Source: Pararhizobium capsulatum DSM 1112 (lineage in GTDB: Bacteria > Pseudomonadota > Alphaproteobacteria > Rhizobiales > Rhizobiaceae). Taken from it: a DNA stretch of 64,000 nucleotides. Below are positions 27,003 through 35,710 of this stretch, one piece after another; within the stretch, counting starts at the first letter, position 1, and every line of letters starts with the position of its first letter. The notes below the pieces were generated by a model. That model worked only from the letters and a program-made list of their open reading frames with translations, made no database searches and was not told where the DNA came from. Location: NCBI RefSeq assembly GCF_030814475.1, contig NZ_JAUSVF010000002.1, positions 744,001 to 808,000 on the forward strand, in the 5' to 3' direction. Both the position numbers and the translations under genes were made by a program.

Positions 27003-27503
27003 ATGAGCGAGAGCAGCAACAAGGGCGTGTCCCGGTTCTCCATGGAAATTGCCATAGCGCTTCTGACCGGCGCCTTCGGCGTCGCCGTCTGCTTCGGTTC
27101 GCGCGAGGCCGGCATGGGCTGGACGGAAATGGGGCCGGATGCGGGTTATTTCCCCTTCTATATCGGCCTGCTGATCATTCTTGGCAGTCTCGCCAATCTC
27201 GTCAGCGCTTTCGTCAAGCATCGCGGCAGCGGCGCCATTTTCGTCGAAACGGAACGCTTCAAGGCCGTCCTCACGTTCTTCCTGCCGCTTCTTGCTTTTG
27301 CGGCGGTCTCCACCTTCCTCGGCCTCTATATCGGCACGGCATTTTACATCGCCGGCGCGATGACGCTGCAGGGCAAATACAAGTGGTGGATCGGCCTGCC
27401 AAGCGGCATCGCCGTCTCGGCGCTCTTCTTCGTCATCTTTGAAATCGGCTTCAAGGTTCCGCTCCTGAAAGGCCCGGTCGAGGCGTGGTTCGGGATTTAC
27501 TGA
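27003..27503 (+). CDS. tctB: Tripartite tricarboxylate transporter small membrane subunit
   Basis: 166 residues, four hydrophobic segments, with the TctB pattern MGPDAGYFPFYIGLLIILGS near residues 40-60. It is the small inner-membrane component that associates with TctA. Poorly conserved family, but the C-B-A gene order and topology make the assignment firm. Confidence 0.92.
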   Translation: MSESSNKGVSRFSMEIAIALLTGAFGVAVCFGSREAGMGWTEMGPDAGYFPFYIGLLIILGSLANLVSAFVKHRGSGAIFVETERFKAVLTFFLPLLAFAAVSTFLGLYIGTAFYIAGAMTLQGKYKWWIGLPSGIAVSALFFVIFEIGFKVPLLKGPVEAWFGIY

Positions 27504-27528
27504 TCCCGCCCGGCTTCAAGTCTTTAAA

Positions 27529-27568
27529 GCGGGATGCCGGAAGGTGTGCGCGGTCTCCGGCATCCCGC
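27529..27568 (+). other. Strong stem-loop between tctB and tctA
   Basis: GCGGGATGCCGGA (27529-27541) and TCCGGCATCCCGC (27556-27568) form a perfect 13-bp stem with a 14-nt loop. A second small inverted repeat CGTGATG/CATCACG (27589-27613) lies just before the tctA ribosome site. Without a T-run these look like mRNA-stability or translation-level elements rather than a terminator, as the operon continues. Confidence 0.55.
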
Positions 27569-27629
27569 GTCGAAACAAAGGGTTAGAACGTGATGGTTCG
27601 AAGAAACATCACGCTCCGGGAGGAAAGAC

Positions 27630-29180
27630 ATGGAAAATATAGGTCTCCTGATGGACGGCTTCGGCCATATCCTCAGCTTCAACCACATTCTTCTGATGAT
27701 GCTCGGTGTGACGCTCGGCATTCTCGTCGGCGTGCTCCCGGGTCTCGGCGCCCCGAACGGTGTTTCGCTGCTTCTACCACTCACCTTCTCGATGGACCCG
27801 ATCTCGGCGATCATTCTCTTGTCGTGTATGTATTGGGGCGCGCTCTTCGGCGGCTCGACGACGTCGATCCTCTTCAACATTCCGGGTGAACCCTCGTCCG
27901 TCGCCACGACCTTCGACGGCTACCCCATGGCAAAGTCTGGCCAGGCAAGCCGGGCACTGACGCTCGCCTTCGTATCCGCCGGTATCGGCGCACTGGCCGG
28001 CGTCGTCATGATCACCCTGCTTTCCGGCTGGGTCGCGAACTTCGCGCTGCGCTTTTCGTCGCCCGAATATTTCGCCGTCTACTTCCTCGCCTTTGCGAGC
28101 TTCATCTCCATGGGCGCGCAATCGCCGTTCAAGACGCTGGTCTCGATGATGATTGGCTTTGCACTGGCGTCCGTCGGCATGGACACCATCTCCGGCAACC
28201 TTCGCCTGACCTTCGATATTCCCGAACTGATCAAGGGCGTCTCCTTCCTGATCGCCGTCATGGGCCTGTTCGGCATCGGCGAACTGTTGCTCACGACCGA
28301 GGAGGGGCTTCGCTTTGAAGGCATCAAGGCGCGGGTCAAGCTGTCCGAAATCGGCCGCACGTTGCTGGAGATGCCGCGCTACTGGTTCACCATCCTGCGC
28401 TCGACGATCATCGGTATCTGGATGGGCATCACGCCCGCCGGCCCGACCGCCGCATCCTTCATGAGCTATGGCGTCGCCAGCCGCTCGGCCCGTGACAAAT
28501 CGATGTTCGGCAAGGGTGACCCACGCGGCATCGTCGCACCCGAAACGGCCGACCACTCCGCCGGCACCTCGGCGCTGTTGCCAATGCTGGCGCTTGGCGT
28601 GCCCGGCTCGGCGACCGCAGCCGTGATGATGGGCGGCCTGATGATCTGGGGGCTTACCCCCGGCCCGACGCTGTTCACCGATCGTCCGGATTTCGTCTGG
28701 GGCCTGATCGCCTCCATGTATCTCGGCAACATCGTCGCCGTGATCCTGGTACTCGCCACCGTGCCGCTTTACGCCTCCATCCTGCGCGTGCCGTTCTCGA
28801 TCATCGGCCCGATCATCGTCGCCGTGATCTTCTCAGGCGCCTATCAGGTGGCCAACAGCATTACCGATATTTGGCTGGTGATCGCCTTCGGCGTACTGGG
28901 TTACGTCTTCAAGAAGCTCGATTATCCCCTGGCGCCGCTGGTTCTCGCCATGGTGCTCGGCGACAAGGCCGAGGATGCGTTCCGGCAGTCGATGCTGATG
29001 TCGAACGGCACGCTATCGATCTTCTGGTCGAACTGGCTCGTCGGCGGCCTGATGCTGCTCGGCCTGGCGCTGCTGCTGTCACCGGCTCTGCTTTGGATCA
29101 TCGGGCGCGTTCGTGGCCACAAGGTCGAGATTGTACCGGCCGTGCCGGATAACGTCCGCGACGGCAAGACAGCGGCCTGA
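27630..29180 (+). CDS. tctA: Tripartite tricarboxylate transporter large permease
   Basis: 516 residues, about 12 membrane segments. TctA signature loops are present: GVLPGLGAPNGVSLLLPLTF, then GALFGGSTTSILFNIPGEPS and later TADHSAGTSALLPMLALGVP-like sequence, the two symmetric halves with P-G-rich re-entrant motifs. Secondary, ion-gradient-driven carboxylate importer working with TctC. RBS GGGAGG precedes the ATG. Confidence 0.94.
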   Translation: MENIGLLMDGFGHILSFNHILLMMLGVTLGILVGVLPGLGAPNGVSLLLPLTFSMDPISAIILLSCMYWGALFGGSTTSILFNIPGEPSSVATTFDGYPMAKSGQASRALTLAFVSAGIGALAGVVMITLLSGWVANFALRFSSPEYFAVYFLAFASFISMGAQSPFKTLVSMMIGFALASVGMDTISGNLRLTFDIPELIKGVSFLIAVMGLFGIGELLLTTEEGLRFEGIKARVKLSEIGRTLLEMPRYWFTILRSTIIGIWMGITPAGPTAASFMSYGVASRSARDKSMFGKGDPRGIVAPETADHSAGTSALLPMLALGVPGSATAAVMMGGLMIWGLTPGPTLFTDRPDFVWGLIASMYLGNIVAVILVLATVPLYASILRVPFSIIGPIIVAVIFSGAYQVANSITDIWLVIAFGVLGYVFKKLDYPLAPLVLAMVLGDKAEDAFRQSMLMSNGTLSIFWSNWLVGGLMLLGLALLLSPALLWIIGRVRGHKVEIVPAVPDNVRDGKTAA

Positions 29181-29222
29181 CAGCCGCTGCCCATCCCAAC
29201 CAATTTCTGCAAGGAAAGACCC

Positions 29223-30176
29223 ATGACAGCCGAACCGCGTCGATGGAACAGGGACAACTGGCCGATTGCGGCCGCGATGATCCAGTATCCGAACATTTTG
29301 GCCGATGGCCGCTCCGTGCAGGATCAGTCTGTCGAGGAATGGGCGGAAACGCTGGCTGACGTGGTGGATGCCGGCTTCACCGAGCTTGACCCAACGGATA
29401 GCTGGCTGCGGCTTGCCGATCTCGCTCCGCTGCGGCTCAATGCCTTCATGGAACTGGTACACTCCCTCGGCCTGACGATTCCCGCGATCTCCACCTCCCG
29501 CCGTAGCGTGATTGATGCCAGACACGGCGATGAATATCTCGCCTATTGCCACCGCGTCATCGACACGGCCAAGGACATCGGCGCAGGCTCGGTCTCCTTC
29601 GGCTTTTTCGAACCGCTGACGGAGGCGCAGAAAAAGGCCCTGTGGTTCTGGACCGTGGACGGGGCTAAAAACCCGGATGATCCAGAAATCTGGAACAAGG
29701 CCGTGCGGCGCATCCGCAAGCTTGGCCGCCACGCCGAAGAGCTCGGCATCGAGGTTTCGCTTGAGATGTACGAGGATACCTACCTTGGCACGGCGGAAAG
29801 TTCCGTTCGGTTCGTCGAGCAGGTCGACTTGCCCAATGTCGGCATCAATGCCGATCTCGGCAACCTGATCCGTCTGCACCGCCCGATGGAGCACTGGCAG
29901 GAGATGATGGCCAAGGTCGCGCCCTACGCCAAATACTGGCACGTCAAGAATTACACCCGCACCGAAGATCCGGCCTCCGGGGTCATCGTCACCCATCCGG
30001 CGCCACTGGAATCCGGCATCATCAATTATCGCGCCGCCATCCGCATGGCGCTGGCGCATGGGTTTTCGAGCCCGTTTCTTTGTGAACATTATGGTGGCGA
30101 CGGGCTTTCCGTCTGCGCTTCGAACCGAGATTATCTGAGGCGCATCCTGCCTCGCGACCAAGGACATCAGCCATGA
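29223..30176 (+). CDS. Sugar-phosphate isomerase/epimerase family TIM-barrel protein
   Basis: 317 residues of the xylose-isomerase-like AP-endonuclease-2 fold. Likely divalent-metal ligands can be placed at Glu in VSLEMYEDTY, Asp in VGINADLGN, His in KYWHVKNY and Glu in FLCEHYGGDG. Such proteins isomerise or epimerise ketoses, keto acids or inositol derivatives. Located between the acid transporter and the kinase, with a 4-bp overlap onto the kinase gene, so it almost certainly acts in the same pathway, probably rearranging the imported acid or its oxidised form before phosphorylation. The substrate is not assignable. Confidence 0.8.
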   Translation: MTAEPRRWNRDNWPIAAAMIQYPNILADGRSVQDQSVEEWAETLADVVDAGFTELDPTDSWLRLADLAPLRLNAFMELVHSLGLTIPAISTSRRSVIDARHGDEYLAYCHRVIDTAKDIGAGSVSFGFFEPLTEAQKKALWFWTVDGAKNPDDPEIWNKAVRRIRKLGRHAEELGIEVSLEMYEDTYLGTAESSVRFVEQVDLPNVGINADLGNLIRLHRPMEHWQEMMAKVAPYAKYWHVKNYTRTEDPASGVIVTHPAPLESGIINYRAAIRMALAHGFSSPFLCEHYGGDGLSVCASNRDYLRRILPRDQGHQP

Positions 30177-31882
30177 CCACGATCTTCGACGCCCCGGAGG
30201 AATTCGCAACCACCGCTTTGGCCGGCTTTGCCGCGATCTACAGCCGCTATGTCCGGCTGGTGAAGGGCGGCGTGGTTCGTGCAACCAAGGTGCCGAAGGG
30301 AAAGGTTTCCGTAGTTATCGGCGGCGGCTCCGGCCATTACCCCGCTTTTGCCGGCTATGTCGGACCGGGCCTTGCGGATGCGGCTGTCGCCGGTGACGTC
30401 TTCGCCTCACCCTCGACGGCTGCCGTCGCACGCGTCTGCCGCCTTGCGGATCAGGGCGGCGGTATCCTTCTCGGCTTCGGCAATTATGCCGGCGACGTCC
30501 TGAATTTCGGCGTTGCCGCCGAGCGCCTGCATGCTGAAGGCATTGATGTGCGCATCGTCCCGGTAACCGATGATGTGGCGAGCGCACCGGCTGAAACCGC
30601 TGCGAAGCGGCGCGGTATTGCCGGCGACCTCGTGGTCTTCAAGATCGCCGGTGCGGCAGCCGAAGCCGGCATGGACCTTGATGAGGTCGAGCGCCTGACC
30701 CGCTATGCCAACGACCGCACCGTGTCTTTCGGCGTCGCGTTCAAGGGCTGCACGCTTCCCGGCGCTGCCGATCCGCTGTTTAGCGTGCCGAAGGGCCAGA
30801 TGGCGCTTGGCCTCGGCATCCATGGCGAGCCCGGCATCAGCGAGGAAGATATCGTCTCCGCCACCGATCTCGCCACCCTTCTGACCGACAAGCTCCTGGC
30901 CGAACGTCCGGCCGGAACCAACCGCGTCGGCGCCGTGCTGAACGGCCTGGGCGCGACCAAGTACGAAGAGCTGTTCGTGCTCTGGACGGAGGTTGCCGCG
31001 CGACTGAAGGATGCAGGCCTTGATGTCGTCTTCCCGGAAGCCGGCGAGTTCGTCACCAGCCTCGACATGCAGGGATGCTCACTGACACTGCTCTGGCTGG
31101 ACGACGAACTGGAACAGCTCTGGACCGCCGCCTGCGATACGCCGGTGCTGCGCCGGGGCGCGACGTTTACGACCGAGCCGGCAACCGACGCGCTGGACGA
31201 TACCGAAGGCAAGCTCACCTTCGCCGCCGCCTCCGACGCGTCGAAGGTCGAGGGAAAATGCATCGCCGGCATCGTGGAGAAGATTGCCCAGACGCTGAAA
31301 GGTGCGGAAGAAGAACTCGGCCGCATCGATGCCATTGCCGGCGACGGTGATCATGGCCAGGGCATGCGCCGCGGCTCTGCTGCAGCGCTCGACGCCGCCA
31401 ATACCGCCGTGGCTGCCGGTGCGGGAGCTGCAAGCGTGCTGGCCGTTGCTGGTGACGCCTGGGCCGATCGCGCCGGCGGAACATCCGGTGCCATCTGGGG
31501 TCTACTGCTACGTTCCTGGAGCAATGCACTGAGCGATACCGATGCCATCGAGACGGATGCCGTGGTCAAGGGTGCTCGTCTCGCGCTTGAGGGCGTCACC
31601 CGTCTCGGCCGTGCTCGCCTCGGCGACAAGACGCTCGTCGATGCACTCGTGCCCTTCGTCGAAGCGCTGGAGAAGAACACCGCATCCGGCAAGTCCCTCG
31701 TTGATTCCTGGGCCGCCGCTGCCGCTGCCGCACAATCGGCCGCCGATGCAACCGCGTCTCTCACGCCCAAACTCGGCCGTGCCCGGCCGCTTGCCGAAAA
31801 GAGCATCGGCCACCCGGATGCCGGCGCGATCTCGCTGGCGCTCGTTGCCAAAGTTGCTGGCGAAACCATCGCCGCAAACTGA
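30173..31882 (+). CDS. Fused DhaK-DhaL-type kinase, dihydroxyacetone-kinase family
   Basis: 569 residues. DhaK domain (about 1-325): His55 in GGGSGHYPAFAGYVG, Asp108 in NYAGDVLNF and His217 in GIHGEPG correspond to His56, Asp109 and His218 of E. coli DhaK; His217 is the residue that binds the carbonyl covalently. DhaL domain (about 355-569) has the Mg-ATP motif GDGDHGQGM (390-398). The usual HEP of the first motif is HYP here and the following His is Phe, suggesting a substrate other than dihydroxyacetone, for example a C4 keto sugar or acid. Linker is a Thr/Asp-rich stretch. Last gene of the operon; hairpin follows. Confidence 0.85.
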   Translation: MTTIFDAPEEFATTALAGFAAIYSRYVRLVKGGVVRATKVPKGKVSVVIGGGSGHYPAFAGYVGPGLADAAVAGDVFASPSTAAVARVCRLADQGGGILLGFGNYAGDVLNFGVAAERLHAEGIDVRIVPVTDDVASAPAETAAKRRGIAGDLVVFKIAGAAAEAGMDLDEVERLTRYANDRTVSFGVAFKGCTLPGAADPLFSVPKGQMALGLGIHGEPGISEEDIVSATDLATLLTDKLLAERPAGTNRVGAVLNGLGATKYEELFVLWTEVAARLKDAGLDVVFPEAGEFVTSLDMQGCSLTLLWLDDELEQLWTAACDTPVLRRGATFTTEPATDALDDTEGKLTFAAASDASKVEGKCIAGIVEKIAQTLKGAEEELGRIDAIAGDGDHGQGMRRGSAAALDAANTAVAAGAGAASVLAVAGDAWADRAGGTSGAIWGLLLRSWSNALSDTDAIETDAVVKGARLALEGVTRLGRARLGDKTLVDALVPFVEALEKNTASGKSLVDSWAAAAAAAQSAADATASLTPKLGRARPLAEKSIGHPDAGAISLALVAKVAGETIAAN

Positions 31883-31904
31883 GGCTTATGGCCAGACATC
31901 TGCT

Positions 31905-31935
31905 GCGCCGCGCGAGGTAATGCCACGCGCGGCGC
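31905..31935 (+). terminator. Terminator-like hairpin after the kinase gene
   Basis: GCGCCGCGCG and CGCGCGGCGC, a perfect 10-bp stem with an 11-nt loop, followed by TTTCGTTTGT. A good stem with an interrupted T-run, 22 bp after the stop codon. Confidence 0.7.
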
Positions 31936-32083
31936 TTTCGTTTGTGCAGCGAGCAGGCCCCGCCGACTGAAAACGCTTCCTTGGCCTCCGCTTGAGAAAA
32001 CCCGCCGGCTTGGCTATAAGCCCTAGATCTCAGCAAGATACCCGTGATCATCTCACGCTCCCGCCGACCGGACTGATCTCCAG

Positions 32084-32095
32084 GTAAAAATTTAC
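32084..32095. promoter_or_regulatory. LacI-type operator candidate 1
   Basis: GTAAAAATTTAC (GTAAA-N2-TTTAC) lies 67 bp before the LacI-family start codon. It matches ATAAATATTTAC at 33236-33247 at 10 of 12 positions. Autoregulation is implied. Confidence 0.55.
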
Positions 32096-32161
32096 TGAAA
32101 TATGTTCCCGAAAAGGGAGTGTTGTGGCATTCTCTGCACAAAATAAAGACGGAAAATCGGG

Positions 32162-33208
32162 ATGGTGACGATCAAGGAAATTGCCAAGGCCGTCGGCGTG
32201 TCGCCGGCCACGGTGTCGCGGGTTCTGAATTATGACCCGGCGCTTTCCATTTCACCCGTCAAACGTCAGGCCATCATTGAGACGGCGGAAGCGCTGAACT
32301 ACGAGACCCCGCGCAACCGCAACAAGACCAATGGCCAGCCCGCATCAAGCCTGCTGACCAAGCTCGTCATCGTGCATTTTCTCGAACCGTCCGACGAAAT
32401 CGCCGATCCTTATTATATCGGCGTCCGGCTCGGCATCGAAAATCGCTGTCGCGATCTGAGGACCGAGATCGTCAAGGTCTTCCACTCCGACGCCCTGCCC
32501 GAAGCCTCGCTTCTGGAGGACGCTTCGGGCGTGATCGTCATTGGCAAACATTCCGATAACGAGATCGAGTGGTTGGCGAACCATACCCGCCAGCTGGTCT
32601 TTGCCGATTTCGACCCCAAGGACGATAGGCTCGACAGCGTCTTTGCCGATGTCGGCCTGGCGACGCAGAAGATCCTCGAAAGCCTGAGAACCGGCGGTTA
32701 CAAGCGGATAGGCTTCATCGGCAGCCACGAGAACCTGAACGGCACCGTGCAGCAATTCGCCGAACGTCGCTGCGTCGCGTATATCGACTGGCAAAAGAGG
32801 CATGAAAGCTTTGATCCGGCATTGCTGGCGCTCTCGGACTGCTCCTCCGGACAAAGCCTTCGGCTCGATACCGGCTATCGGCTGGCCTGCGATCTGCTGG
32901 CGCTGCCGGAGCGGCCGGACGTCATCATCACCTCAAACGACAACATGGCGATCGGCACCTACCGGGCGATCCGCGAGTTCGGCCTCGCCATTCCTGACGA
33001 TATCGCCGTGATCTCTTTCAACGACATCCCCGTCGCCCAGTTTCTCACGCCACCGCTGACGACCGTTCGCATTCATGGCGAGCATATCGGCGAAGTGGCC
33101 GTCGATCTGCTGCTGGAGCGGCTTTCAGGCCGCCCCTATGGCAAGCAGGTGCGCATCGCAACCGAGCTGATCTGGCGCGACAGCTGCCGCAACCCGCTGG
33201 AATCCTGA
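32162..33208 (+). CDS. LacI-family transcriptional regulator
   Basis: 348 residues. N-terminal LacI HTH (MVTIKEIAKAVGVSPATVSR then VLNYDPALSIS), hinge, and a periplasmic-binding-like effector domain with the family features DVIITSNDNMAIGTYRAIRE and PDDIAVISFNDIPVAQF. It resembles the EbgR-like branch that controls beta-galactosidase genes. Immediately upstream of the CUT1 transporter/GH2 operon on the same strand, with matching palindromes before its own gene and before the operon; it is therefore the likely local repressor, induced by the imported sugar. Confidence 0.93.
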   Translation: MVTIKEIAKAVGVSPATVSRVLNYDPALSISPVKRQAIIETAEALNYETPRNRNKTNGQPASSLLTKLVIVHFLEPSDEIADPYYIGVRLGIENRCRDLRTEIVKVFHSDALPEASLLEDASGVIVIGKHSDNEIEWLANHTRQLVFADFDPKDDRLDSVFADVGLATQKILESLRTGGYKRIGFIGSHENLNGTVQQFAERRCVAYIDWQKRHESFDPALLALSDCSSGQSLRLDTGYRLACDLLALPERPDVIITSNDNMAIGTYRAIREFGLAIPDDIAVISFNDIPVAQFLTPPLTTVRIHGEHIGEVAVDLLLERLSGRPYGKQVRIATELIWRDSCRNPLES

Positions 33209-33235
33209 GACTTTCCAGATTCCTTTCGCAGTGCG

Positions 33236-33247
33236 ATAAATATTTAC
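33236..33247. promoter_or_regulatory. LacI-type operator candidate 2
   Basis: ATAAATATTTAC contains the perfect palindrome TAAATATTTA and lies 95 bp before the binding-protein start, 28 bp after the regulator stop. Shared pattern with site 1: (G/A)TAAA-N2-TTTAC. Confidence 0.55.
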
Positions 33248-33341
33248 TAAATTTCTGTTGCGTCGCCTTCCGTTTTGGGTAAATCTTGCGCAGCCGGCTG
33301 GGAGGAGACCAGGCTGGCGCCAATTTCCTTGGGAGGAAACC

Positions 33342-34610
33342 ATGTATCGCAAGTCCATCCTGTCGCGCTTCACCGCGGCCGCTCTCGGCGGCGCAAGCCT
33401 GTTTGCATCGACCGCCGCTTTCGCCGGCGAAATCACCGTCTGGTGCTGGGACCCGAACTTCAACGTCGCCATCATGAAGGAAGCCGGCGAGCGCTACACC
33501 GCCAAGCATCCTGAAACCACGTTCAACATCGTTGATTTCGCCAAGGCCGACGTCGAGCAGAAGCTGCAGACGGCACTGTCTTCGGGCACCACCGATGCCC
33601 TGCCAGATATCGTGCTGATCGAAGATTACGGCGCGCAGAAATACCTCCAGTCCTTCCCCGGCGCCTTTGCCGAGCTTTCCAGCAAGATCGATTTCTCGGG
33701 CTTTGCGCCTTACAAGGTGCAGCTAATGACCATGGACGGCGCCGTCTACGGCATGCCGTTCGATTCCGGTGTCACCGGCCTCTATTATCGCAAGGACTAT
33801 CTCGAGCAGGCCGGCTTCAAGCCGGAAGACATGCAGGACCTGACCTGGGACCGCTACATCGAGATCGGCAAGGCCGTCGAAGAAAAGACCGGCAAGAAGA
33901 TGCTGGGTCTCGACGTCAACGATGCAGGCTTCATCCGCATCCTGATGCAGTCCGCAGGCGGCTGGTACTTCGACAAGGACAACAACCTGTCGGTCAACGG
34001 CAATCCGGCGCTGAAGGCGGCGCTTGAAACCGAACAGAAGATCCTTCAGGCGGGCATCTACAAGCCGGCAGCAGGATGGACCGAATGGGTCGGAACCTTC
34101 ACCTCGGGTGACGTCGCAAGCGTGACCACCGGCGTCTGGATCACCGGCACCGTCAAGGCGCAGGCCGACCAGGCCGGCAAGTGGGGCGTGGCTCCCATTC
34201 CGAAGCTCAATGTCGAAGGCGCAGGCCACGCCTCCAACCTCGGCGGTTCCAGCTGGTACGTCACCGCAGGCTCTGCCGAGAAGGACGAGGCAATCGACTT
34301 CCTGAATGAAGTCTATGCCAAGGATGTCGATTTCTATCAGAAGATCCTGACCGAGCGCGGTGCCGTCGGCTCGCTTCTAGCCGCTCGCACCGGTGCGGCC
34401 TATTCCGAAGCCGACGCCTTCTTCGGCGGCGAAAAGGTCTGGCAGAACTTCTCCGACTGGCTCGCGAAGGTTCCCGCTGTGAACTACGGCGTCTTCACCA
34501 ACGAGGTGGACACTGCAGTCACGGCAAACCTTCCGGCACTCGGCGAAGGCAAGCCTGTCGATGATGTCCTCAAGGCAATCGACAGCCAGGCCCAGGGCCA
34601 GATCCAGTAA
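33342..34610 (+). CDS. Sugar ABC transporter substrate-binding protein (family 1)
   Basis: 422 residues from the ATG at 33342 (GGGAGG upstream). Signal peptide MYRKSILSRFTAAALGGASL, cleavage near AFAGE. Family 1 extracellular solute-binding protein with TVWCWDPNFNVAIMKEAGER at the mature N-terminus and a lobe hinge at MPFDSGVTGLYYRKDYLEQA. First structural gene of the GH2 operon, followed by a RIME-like element and two permeases. Probable ligand: an oligosaccharide with a beta-galactoside or related bond cleaved by the GH2 enzyme. Confidence 0.92.
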   Translation: MYRKSILSRFTAAALGGASLFASTAAFAGEITVWCWDPNFNVAIMKEAGERYTAKHPETTFNIVDFAKADVEQKLQTALSSGTTDALPDIVLIEDYGAQKYLQSFPGAFAELSSKIDFSGFAPYKVQLMTMDGAVYGMPFDSGVTGLYYRKDYLEQAGFKPEDMQDLTWDRYIEIGKAVEEKTGKKMLGLDVNDAGFIRILMQSAGGWYFDKDNNLSVNGNPALKAALETEQKILQAGIYKPAAGWTEWVGTFTSGDVASVTTGVWITGTVKAQADQAGKWGVAPIPKLNVEGAGHASNLGGSSWYVTAGSAEKDEAIDFLNEVYAKDVDFYQKILTERGAVGSLLAARTGAAYSEADAFFGGEKVWQNFSDWLAKVPAVNYGVFTNEVDTAVTANLPALGEGKPVDDVLKAIDSQAQGQIQ

Positions 34611-34674
34611 TCTGATATTGAGGCAAGCGGGAAACCGCCTGCTGCATTTATCGACACGCCTCACCGCACATTCG

Positions 34675-34770
34675 TTGTCATCCTCGGCCTTGAGCCGAGG
34701 ATCCGTCAGCCTCTCGCTACATCGGGAGCCTGATGGATGGTCGGGTCAGGCCGACCATGACGGAGGAGGC
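34675..34770. repeat. RIME-like two-palindrome element, copy B
   Basis: CCTCGGCCTTGAGCCGAGG (34682-34700) and GGTCGGGTCAGGCCGACC (34738-34755) are two hairpins in the spacing of copy A (15891-15982), framed by GTCATCCTCGG and CATGACGGAGGAGG. It sits inside an operon, between binding-protein and permease genes, where it could limit permease expression or stabilise the upstream mRNA. Confidence 0.7.
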
Positions 34771-34813
34771 GTTGGACGCGCGTAGACAACAGCCCTTGCA
34801 CAAAGGTTCATTC

Positions 34814-35710
34814 ATGGCAGCCGGCAGAACAGGTGGATTGAAGCGCTACTACAATCTGAACGGCTGGCTTTTCATTGCCCCGGCGATCGCGCTGATCTCA
34901 ATCTTTCTCGTCTATCCGATCTTCCGTTCGCTCTATCTGTCCTTCTTCACCGGCAAGGGCATGATGATGAAGTTCGGCGGCACCGCCAATGTCATCCGTC
35001 TCTGGAACGATCCAGTCTTCTTTCAAGCACTGAAGAACACCGTCACCTTCTTCGTGGTGCAGGTGCCGATCATGATCCTGCTGGCGCTTATGCTGGCATC
35101 GGTGCTCAACAATGACCGGCTGAAATTCATCGGCTTCTTCCGCACGGCGATCTTCCTGCCCTGCGTTGCCTCGCTGGTTGCCTATTCCGTGCTGTTCAAG
35201 AGCATGTTTTCCGTCGATGGCGTCGTCAATCAGGCGCTGATGGCGATCGGTCTGGTCGGTTCGCCGATCGGCTGGCTGACGGAACCCTTTTGGGCCAAGC
35301 TGCTGGTGATCCTCGCCATCACATGGCGCTGGACCGGTTACAACATGATCTTCTATCTCGCAGCCCTGCAGAACATCGACAAATCGATCTACGAAGCCGC
35401 AAGGATCGATGGCGTTCCGGCCTGGGCACGCTTCTTCTACATCACCATTCCGATGTTAAAGCCGGTGATCCTCTTCACCACCATCATCTCGACCATCGGC
35501 ACGATCCAGCTGTTCGACGAGGTCTATAACCTGACGGAAGGTCGCGGCAGCCCGGCCAATTCGACGCTGACGCTCTCGCTCTACATCTACAATCTGACCT
35601 TCCGCTTCATGCCAAGTTTCGGCTACGCGGCCACCCTGTCCTACGTCGTAGTGCTTATGGTGGCGCTGTTCTCGTTCCTTCAATTCTATGCCGTGAGGGA
35701 CCGGTCATGA
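34814..35710 (+). CDS. Sugar ABC transporter permease (MalF/UgpA type)
   Basis: 298 residues from the ATG at 34814 (AAAGG upstream); upstream starts would place translation inside the RIME-like repeat. Six hydrophobic segments, EAA loop SIYEAARIDGVPAWARFFYI then TIPMLKPVILF. Its stop overlaps the next permease start by four bases. Second gene of the GH2-associated importer. Confidence 0.92.
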   Translation: MAAGRTGGLKRYYNLNGWLFIAPAIALISIFLVYPIFRSLYLSFFTGKGMMMKFGGTANVIRLWNDPVFFQALKNTVTFFVVQVPIMILLALMLASVLNNDRLKFIGFFRTAIFLPCVASLVAYSVLFKSMFSVDGVVNQALMAIGLVGSPIGWLTEPFWAKLLVILAITWRWTGYNMIFYLAALQNIDKSIYEAARIDGVPAWARFFYITIPMLKPVILFTTIISTIGTIQLFDEVYNLTEGRGSPANSTLTLSLYIYNLTFRFMPSFGYAATLSYVVVLMVALFSFLQFYAVRDRS

